The translations under genes were made by a program, and so were the position numbers. A stretch of 19,966 nt of DNA from Candidatus Bathyarchaeota archaeon (GTDB lineage: Archaea; Thermoproteota; Bathyarchaeia; TCS64), in contig JAGTQJ010000002.1 of NCBI GenBank assembly GCA_018396515.1, positions 5,677-25,642 on the forward strand, read 5' to 3'. Shown piece by piece: positions 14,978-19,966 of the stretch (position 1 is its first letter; every line of letters starts with the position of its first letter). The notes under the pieces were generated by a model. It was given only the letters and a program-made list of their open reading frames with translations, searched no databases and had not been told where the DNA came from.

Positions 14978-15399
14978 GTAGCATCAGGGCTGATAGGCTT
15001 CTAGAGGAGATTGAAGGGTCTTTAAAGGTTGCTGAGAAGATAGTCAGAATGGATTTCAATAGCTTCATCAGCGATGTGAGAAATAGATATACGCTCAGGT
15101 TAGCCCTCGTCGAGATAGTTGAGGCCTCAGTTACGCTAGGATTATATATACTTAGAGAGCGTTTTGATGTGGAGGCTGTGGAAGGGTATGTTCAGGTTTT
15201 TAGAAAGTTGATGGAACACGGAGTTATCTCCCCGAATGTTGAGATAGGTATGGAGAGGCTCACTAGGTTAAGGAACATGATCATCCACAGGTACTGGGAG
15301 GCTGACGATGCTAGGATATACAGGGAGGCCGGGGGGAGTGGTTTAATGATTATCAGGAGATTTGTTGAGGAGGTTGAGGGATATGCCTCTAGAGCTTGA
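14974..15399 (+). CDS. hepT: HEPN-domain toxin HepT
   Basis: A 141-aa helical HEPN protein, predicted RNase toxin of a HepT-MntA pair. The diagnostic R-x4-H-x-Y motif is present as RNMIIHRYW (R100, H105, Y107). The rest is four to five amphipathic helices, typical of the DUF86/HepT fold. The preceding AAGGTGATTACAA gives a GGTG ribosome site 7 nt before the ATG. mntA overlaps its 3' end by 17 bp. In studied members, the MNT partner neutralises the toxin by adding AMP residues to the tyrosine of this motif; Y107 is retained, so the same chemistry is possible here. Confidence 0.9.
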   Translation: MSSIRADRLLEEIEGSLKVAEKIVRMDFNSFISDVRNRYTLRLALVEIVEASVTLGLYILRERFDVEAVEGYVQVFRKLMEHGVISPNVEIGMERLTRLRNMIIHRYWEADDARIYREAGGSGLMIIRRFVEEVEGYASRA

Positions 15400-15811
15400 G
15401 CTTGCTGAGAGGTTCAGGTTCTTCAGGTTGAGCCCGAGGGAGAGGGCAGAGATCGCCGATAAGCTGAGGGGGATGCTGAGTGGACTTAAAGAGGTCTCCC
15501 TAGCTATCATATACGGCTCCTTCCTCAAGGAGTACCCGTTCAGGGATATTGATGTGGCAATCTACATCGGGTGTGAAAATGTGGATCAACTGGACTACAA
15601 GCTTAAGCTCGACACCATGCTATCAGAATACCTAAGATACCCGGTTGACGTAAAGATCCTAAACAACGCACCCCCATGGTTCACGAGAGGGGTCCTAGAA
15701 GATGGTGAGGTACTGTTTATCAGCGTACCTTTCCTCAAGGAGAGGCTCTACCTAAAGGCCATAGACGAGGGGGAGGTTCGGCATTGGTTAGATGCCGAGG
15801 AAACGCCTTAA
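15383..15811 (+). CDS. mntA: Minimal nucleotidyltransferase antitoxin MntA
   Basis: A 142-aa minimal nucleotidyltransferase that is the antitoxin for HepT. The catalytic motif is IIYGSFLKEYPFRDIDVAIYIG: GSF at 45-47, metal-binding D55 and D57, and a third acid D89 in YPVDVKIL. A TTG at 15362 would add seven residues, but ATG 15383 directly follows the purine-rich GGTTGAGGG and starts the family-like sequence, so it is chosen. It overlaps hepT by 17 bp and its 3' end overlaps the convergent hypothetical gene by 24 bp. All catalytic residues are intact, so the pair is probably functional. Confidence 0.9.
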   Translation: MPLELELAERFRFFRLSPRERAEIADKLRGMLSGLKEVSLAIIYGSFLKEYPFRDIDVAIYIGCENVDQLDYKLKLDTMLSEYLRYPVDVKILNNAPPWFTRGVLEDGEVLFISVPFLKERLYLKAIDEGEVRHWLDAEETP

Positions 15812-16240
15812 CCTCTTTAATGGTCCTCCAACCGCCTCATTCATACCCCTCTTCTCCGCCCCTTCTCTCTTCATCGTTTCCTCTTCTGCCTTTTGCTCCA
15901 GCATCCTGATCAGTTTTTCGATATTATCTCGATTCTCGAAGACCATGAATAACTTCTCAGAGCCTAAGGAGATCCTCTCCCCCAGGCCGTAGAGGAGGGG
16001 GCTTATGAAGAAACGGCCCATCTGCCCACCTATATACGCCATGGGCTTGAAGGTCTGGAGCATCAAGACCGCGGCAGCATTCATCCCATATTCCGATATC
16101 TTTTCAGCAACCCTTTTAATGATCTCCTCCTCTTCCTCAGGCGTGAGCTCCAGTCCCCTGAACAATCCAATTAATTTTACCTTCAGCTGTCTATAAAGTT
16201 TTCCAAGGACCCCTTTTTGGACTTGATCAAAGTTAAACAT
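15788..16240 (-). CDS. Conserved hypothetical protein
   Basis: A 150-aa protein, no enzyme motif. It has a basic amphipathic N-terminus, an acidic helix (TPEEEEEIIKRVAEKISEYGM, 33-53), a hydrophobic core (AAAVLMLQTFKPMAYIGGQMGRFFISPLL, 55-83), then FENRDNIEKLIRMLEQ (101-116) and a charged tail. The pattern 'Y-G-x-x-x-A-x-x-x-L-x-x-x-K-P-M ... ENRDNIEKLI' recalls small conserved proteins of unknown function in thermophilic archaea and bacteria (from memory). Peripheral membrane association is possible. A TTG at 16246 is also in frame, but ATG 16240 has the better-placed GAGGGG. The 3' end overlaps mntA. Confidence 0.7.
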   Translation of the reverse strand: MFNFDQVQKGVLGKLYRQLKVKLIGLFRGLELTPEEEEEIIKRVAEKISEYGMNAAAVLMLQTFKPMAYIGGQMGRFFISPLLYGLGERISLGSEKLFMVFENRDNIEKLIRMLEQKAEEETMKREGAEKRGMNEAVGGPLKRLRRFLGI

Positions 16241-16514
16241 CTTCAAATCCCCTCGTATCTCTTCATCTCTATTGGTTCCAAGCTCATGGGTAGAGGGTTA
16301 TCAAAGCTGGGGGCAGTTCACACATCCGGATTCTCAGGCTCTCCCACGAACTATATGTGACAATGAAACCTATGAGAGGGATGGGAAGAGCAAAGGGCTA
16401 GAAGCTTTAAAGCGATGAAGACGCCTTATTAAATAGAGTGTACATAAAAGGAGAGATATAAATGTGATTTTAGAGATTATGTAAAAAGGAGATCTATGAC
16501 ATCATAAATCTTGA

Positions 16515-17420
16515 ATGAATATAGGGATCCTTTTTTTCTCATCGATACCTCGAATAGGTAATAAATATAAGCCTTTAAAATGGTTATTTAATCGAATGAA
16601 TGGTATACTAAGGAGGGGAAGGCTCAAAGGCTTAAAGGCCTCTCCGGAGAAAGATGGGGCAAGAGAACATTCTCAACTCGGTCGTAGATATCTGGGAGAG
16701 GGCTTATGGGAGAGGGCTGTTGAGGAGTTTGAGAGGGCCTTAGAATTAAATCCAGATGATCCCGGGACGAGGCTCAGGTTATCCTATGCCCTCCTACAGT
16801 TGGGATTGGAGGAGAGGGCCTTTGATGAGTATAGAAAGGCCTGGGAGCCCTATGCGAGGAACAGGATAGTCGCTCGATTGATCGATGCATACCAACAGTA
16901 TATCGGCACAAGCCATGAAACCCTCCTTCGATGGCATGATGAGGGGAGATATATGGACCCCTTCCCCGTAGAGAGGGGCTATGCCGAAGACCCCGAGCAG
17001 TTCGAGGCCTGGCTGAATAGGCAGAGCCTCTTCGGATTCGAGTATAAATCCACCCCGGATGTGGAATTCTACCCATTCGTCCTGGAAAATCTGGAGCAGA
17101 ATGACGTCGTCCTAGACCTCGGGGCGGGGGATCTCAGGCTGGATATCCTCATGGCCGAGAGGGTGAGAAAGGTCTATGCGGTCGAGGTGAACCCGATACT
17201 TGTCGGTAGGGCCCTCCAAGTAATAGGGTATGATCTTCCTAGGAATCTGATTGTTATATGTGCAAACCTTTTTGACATCGAGATCCCAAAGGATGCAACC
17301 GTTGCAGTTATCTTGATGAGACACTGCACGCGTCAAGAAGAGATATTCAGAAGATTTAAGAAACTCAAGATAATAACAAATTTTGGAGGAGAACTAATAA
17401 TAAAAGATAAAAGAGATTAA
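16515..17420 (+). CDS. TPR-methyltransferase fusion protein
   Basis: Up to 301 aa. Residues about 50-117 form two tetratricopeptide-like repeats (REHSQLGRRYLGEGLWERAVEEFERALELNP, then a degenerate second one); residues about 185-298 are a class I SAM-dependent methyltransferase, with motif I VVLDLGAGDLRLDI (198-211) and the acidic post-motif I strand YAVEVNP (221-227). The middle region (about 135-180) is unassigned. Start uncertain: ATG 16515 adds a basic N-terminus with no ribosome site; ATG 16596 (residue 28) is an alternative just before the conserved part. Substrate unknown; TPR repeats suggest a protein target or docking. Similar fusions are often annotated only as 'methyltransferase'. 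It stands alone with AT-rich flanks. Confidence 0.75.
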   Translation: MNIGILFFSSIPRIGNKYKPLKWLFNRMNGILRRGRLKGLKASPEKDGAREHSQLGRRYLGEGLWERAVEEFERALELNPDDPGTRLRLSYALLQLGLEERAFDEYRKAWEPYARNRIVARLIDAYQQYIGTSHETLLRWHDEGRYMDPFPVERGYAEDPEQFEAWLNRQSLFGFEYKSTPDVEFYPFVLENLEQNDVVLDLGAGDLRLDILMAERVRKVYAVEVNPILVGRALQVIGYDLPRNLIVICANLFDIEIPKDATVAVILMRHCTRQEEIFRRFKKLKIITNFGGELIIKDKRD

Positions 17421-17536
17421 AATCACATAAAATTATAAAAAATGGATTAAAATAGGATAAGGATAAATTAGATGTGTTGTTTATGAATGGCAAAATTGTT
17501 CAATATCAAAGATTCCTTTGTTAAAGGCCCATCCAA

Positions 17537-18715
17537 CTATTTTTCTGAGGCTATGACCCCCTCCATCTCCAGCTGGAGAACCTCTTCCTCCGTATAACCT
17601 AGGAGATTTACTAGTATCTCGCGGTTGTGTTGCCCCAGTAGTGGCGCCGCGGATATGACCCTCCCAGGTGTCTCTGAGAACTTGACGGGGAAGTTCAGCA
17701 CCTTTAGCTTTCCAGCCTTAGGATGCTCGACCTCGACGAAGAGGTCTCGGGAGAGGATGTGGGGGTCTCTCGTCGCCTCACTGGCATAGTACACCGGGGC
17801 GACTGGGAGGCCAACCTCCACGAAGAACCTGACGGCCTCCTCCCTGCTCATGTTCTCAACATACTTCTCCACAACCTCCCTCGATATCTCCTCAACCCCC
17901 AGCTTCTCCTTGAGGAGGTCGATACCACTCGCCCTCATGCCCGCGACCTGTATCCAACCATCCCTAACCCTCATGATACCACCTATTCGCAGCTGATCCG
18001 CCTTCTTCCTGAGCTCCTCCATCTCCTTCCTCCTCTCAGCCTCATTCTTTCCACTAAGGAAGTACGTTGTGACATTGGTGTTGTAAACCATCATGCAATC
18101 CGCCTGCGCCACATCTATCATCTGCCCCCTTCCAGTCCTATCCCTATAGCGGATGGCTGCGATGATGCACATCGCCGCCATGGTTCCAGGGGCGAGATCC
18201 CCGAAGTAGCCTACAAGGTTTATGGGAGGCCCGTTGGGGTCTATTCTATCTCCGAGCTCCCTCGTATATCCGGTGATCGACTCCGCTATGACCGCGAAGG
18301 AGGGTCTACTCGCATATGGACCTGTCTGGCCGAATCCCGAGAGGGAGGCGTAGATTATGTCGGGCCTTATCTTCTTCAGCTCTTCATAGCCGAAGCCGAG
18401 CTTCTCCATGGTTCCAGGCGTGAAGTTCTCGACAACTACATCAGAGATCTTAACTAACTTCTTGAAGATCTCCTGCCCCTTAGGGTGTTTGAGGTTGACT
18501 GCCAGATCCTTCTTGTTTAGGTTGAAGTGGTGGAAGGTGGAGCTTGCACCCCAGTACATGGGGCCTATCTCAGGAATCCTATCCAGAGCCCCCCAAGGAG
18601 GCTCGATCTTTATCACCTCCGCCCCAAGCTCAGCTAGCATAAGGGTGCACCAGGGCCCAAACCAGACATGAGTTAGATCGAGAACCCTGATATCCTCCAA
18701 GATCCCCCTCATCAT
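17537..18715 (-). CDS. Family III acyl-CoA transferase (CaiB/BaiF)
   Basis: Predicted CoA transferase of 392 aa, moving CoA between carboxylic acids. Seen: N-terminal RVLDLTHVWFGPWCTLMLAELGAEVIKIEPP (10-40), NKKDLAVNLKHPKG (67-80), VVENFTPGTMEKLGFGYEEL (94-113), and YASLSGFGQTGPYASRP (122-138). At the position where family III enzymes normally carry the acylated aspartate (GFD/AYD), this protein reads SFAVIAESITG, with A141. Either it uses another residue or chemistry, or it belongs to the sub-group with the same replacement. Two consecutive ATGs; GGAG spacing favours the second (18712). A TATA-like ATAAATATATAAAG lies around 18738-18750. Divergent from the 2-oxoacid oxidoreductase operon, so both may act on the same acyl-CoA pool. 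Confidence 0.88.
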   Translation of the reverse strand: MMRGILEDIRVLDLTHVWFGPWCTLMLAELGAEVIKIEPPWGALDRIPEIGPMYWGASSTFHHFNLNKKDLAVNLKHPKGQEIFKKLVKISDVVVENFTPGTMEKLGFGYEELKKIRPDIIYASLSGFGQTGPYASRPSFAVIAESITGYTRELGDRIDPNGPPINLVGYFGDLAPGTMAAMCIIAAIRYRDRTGRGQMIDVAQADCMMVYNTNVTTYFLSGKNEAERRKEMEELRKKADQLRIGGIMRVRDGWIQVAGMRASGIDLLKEKLGVEEISREVVEKYVENMSREEAVRFFVEVGLPVAPVYYASEATRDPHILSRDLFVEVEHPKAGKLKVLNFPVKFSETPGRVISAAPLLGQHNREILVNLLGYTEEEVLQLEMEGVIASEK

Positions 18716-18926
18716 CGCTCCAATTTCTTCTAACGAACTCCTTTATATATTTATGTCATGTATATTATTGTAGTGGAAAAATGATGACTCATAATTTTAA
18801 TCTTTTATTTATTTGTTTTCTTAATATCATGCGACATCTATAAACATGATATTATGTTTTTCTACAAAACCATGCAGGTAGAAATGTATTTAAATTGGTG
18901 ATGGAAGCTGTACTGAGGCAAGGGTT
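18716..18926. promoter_or_regulatory. Divergent promoter region, CoA transferase / POR operon
   Basis: A 211-bp AT-rich region. On the minus strand ATAAATATATAAAG (about 18738-18750) fits the CoA-transferase start. On the plus strand TATTTAAATTG (18885-18895) fits the oxidoreductase start, with GAGGCAAGGG in front of ATG 18927. No clear operator pair was found. Confidence 0.45.
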
Positions 18927-19745
18927 ATGATCGAGATCAGGCTCCACGGACGAGGAGGGCAGGGGGCAGTCACAGCCAACGAGATCCTAGCAGAGGCAGC
19001 CTACTATGAGGGGAAGTATGCGCAGGCGATACCCATGTATGGAACCGAGCGGAGAGGGGCACCTGTGACAGCCTACCTTCGACTCGACGAGGCTAGGGTG
19101 AGGGAGAGGGACCTGGTCCATGAGCCAGACATAGTGGTGGTTCTCGACCCCGCCATCGCCCAGCGCCCAGCTATTTTGGAGGGATTGAAGGAGGGAGGCC
19201 TCGTGATAGCGAACTACCCACACCCACCTGATATGTTTCCACTGGGGGGGAATTTCAGGGTAACCACGGTTGACGCCACGGCTATAGCCCTAGAGACCCT
19301 CAAGCGCCCAATAACGAACACCGCCATCCTAGGGGCCTTCAGCAAGGTCACAGGGCTCGTGAAGGTCGAGTCCATCGAGAAGGCCATCCTCCACAGGTTC
19401 CCAGGCTCGCTCGGTGAGATGAATGTCAAAGCCGTCAGGGTGGCCTATGAGAGGACCCCTATGCCCATCCAGGCGAGGGGAGAGGTGAGGAAGGATGAGG
19501 AGGGGCCCCTCAGCGGGAGCGGCTATGGGCTGATCAGAAGCGCGGCCGGCTGGAGAACCTTCAGGCCCGTATGGGATTATGAAAAGTGCACTGGGTGTAG
19601 GATCTGCTGGATCTACTGCCCTGACAACGCGATCGGCTGGGTGGAGGAGAGGCCGACCGTGGATTATAGGAAGTGTAAGGGGTGTGGGATCTGCGTGAAT
19701 GAGTGCCCAACTAAGGCGATAGAGTTCAAGAGGGAGGGGATATAG
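18927..19745 (+). CDS. porGD: 2-oxoacid:ferredoxin oxidoreductase, fused gamma-delta subunit
   Basis: Fusion of the gamma subunit (about 1-180) and the delta, ferredoxin-like subunit (about 195-272) of a pyruvate/2-oxoacid:ferredoxin oxidoreductase, which turns a 2-oxoacid and CoA into acyl-CoA, CO2 and reduced ferredoxin. The gamma part shows [22 protein letters not shown] (4-25), [18 protein letters not shown] (36-53) and [15 protein letters not shown] (131-145). The delta part has two [4Fe-4S] motifs: C221, C224, C227, C231 and C250, C253, C256, C260. Separate gamma and delta proteins are the classic archaeal form; fused versions occur in several lineages. The alpha gene starts 2 nt later with AGAGGGAGGGG as ribosome site. 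Exact 2-oxoacid (pyruvate, 2-oxoisovalerate, other) not determinable. Confidence 0.93.
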   Translation: MIEIRLHGRGGQGAVTANEILAEAAYYEGKYAQAIPMYGTERRGAPVTAYLRLDEARVRERDLVHEPDIVVVLDPAIAQRPAILEGLKEGGLVIANYPHPPDMFPLGGNFRVTTVDATAIALETLKRPITNTAILGAFSKVTGLVKVESIEKAILHRFPGSLGEMNVKAVRVAYERTPMPIQARGEVRKDEEGPLSGSGYGLIRSAAGWRTFRPVWDYEKCTGCRICWIYCPDNAIGWVEERPTVDYRKCKGCGICVNECPTKAIEFKREGI

Positions 19746-19747
19746 GG

Positions 19748-19966
19748 ATGGAGCGTAAGAGGTTCGAGGTTATGACCGGGAATAAGGCCTGCGCCTGGGG
19801 CGTGAAGCTCTCAAGGGTCCAAGTGGCCTCGATATATCCGGTCACCCCCCAGACAACCATTGGAGAATACATAGCGGAGTTCATAGCCAATGGGGAGCTG
19901 AAATGTGAGCTGGTGAACGCGGAGGGGGAGCTTTCAACCCAGGCCATAGTCAAGGCCGCCTCGAGG
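19748..19966 (+). CDS. porA: 2-oxoacid:ferredoxin oxidoreductase alpha subunit, N-terminal part
   Basis: The first 73 codons of a gene cut by the window edge. The start MERKRFEVMTGNKACAWGVKL, then ASIYPVTPQTTIGEYI and VNAEGELSTQAIVKAAS, is the typical N-terminus of the alpha subunit (pyrimidine-binding domain), including the YPVTPQT/S motif that contacts substrate and cofactor. It follows the gamma-delta gene by 2 nt and is clearly co-transcribed; the beta subunit should follow outside the window. Confidence 0.93.
   Translation, partial: MERKRFEVMTGNKACAWGVKLSRVQVASIYPVTPQTTIGEYIAEFIANGELKCELVNAEGELSTQAIVKAASR

Noticed and set aside
17723..18457. A 244-codon open frame antisense to the CoA transferase
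   Set aside because: It lies wholly inside a gene with unmistakable family motifs; its product is Leu/Arg/His-rich with no recognisable domain, as expected for a shadow frame in GC-rich DNA.
1..19966. Looked for CRISPR arrays, tandem repeats, insertion-sequence ends and rRNA/tRNA genes
   Set aside because: No regularly spaced direct repeats, paired terminal inverted repeats, transposase motifs or RNA gene signatures were found by eye.

Overview
The window reads as a piece of an archaeal chromosome, most likely from the Thermoproteota/TACK side (a Bathyarchaeia- or Korarchaeia-like lineage is my guess from gene content, not a proof). The support is an archaeal-type AsnRS; a catalytic ThrRS with no N-terminal editing domain, as in Crenarchaeota; a diphthamide-synthesis ATPase (Dph6); QueC in a kingdom where preQ0 feeds archaeosine; TATA-like boxes about 25 nt upstream of starts, several of which look leaderless; and strong AGG/AGA/ATA codon use in GC-rich genes. 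No tRNA, rRNA, CRISPR array or intact insertion sequence is visible.

Layout. (1) 40-5789, translation and RNA/protein modification: asnS; a convergent minus-strand operon queT-queC-DUF998; a small zinc-motif protein; thrS with a strongly foldable 5' leader; dph6. (2) 5790-7224, AT-rich accessory patch: reading-frame remnants, an orphan promoter plus ribosome site, and a VapBC-type toxin-antitoxin pair. (3) 7225-10316, a divergent pair: N-acyl-D-amino-acid deacylase (minus) and a class-III PLP aminotransferase/racemase-like enzyme (plus), suggesting use of D-amino acids or N-acyl-D-amino acids. (4) 10317-10839, AT-rich spacer with a palindrome and TATA boxes, leading into (5) 10840-13757, a tight four-gene membrane cassette of unknown function: two proteins with single soluble domains anchored at both ends by membrane helices, and two polytopic proteins. 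This is the best candidate here for an undescribed system. (6) 13834-17420: a stand-alone radical SAM protein, a HepT-MntA toxin-antitoxin pair, a conserved hypothetical, and a TPR-methyltransferase fusion. (7) 17537-19966: a family III CoA-transferase divergent from the start of a 2-oxoacid:ferredoxin oxidoreductase operon (gamma-delta fusion followed by alpha, cut by the window edge).

How parts work together. Regions 1 and 7 are core metabolism: aminoacylation, archaeosine/diphthamide modification, and acyl-CoA and 2-oxoacid chemistry typical of peptide- or amino-acid-fermenting anaerobes. The D-amino acid pair of region 3 fits that lifestyle. Regions 2 and 6 carry the toxin-antitoxin modules and decayed sequence that mark a flexible part of the chromosome. 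Family assignments rest on reading motifs by eye and memory of the families; no database search was run.
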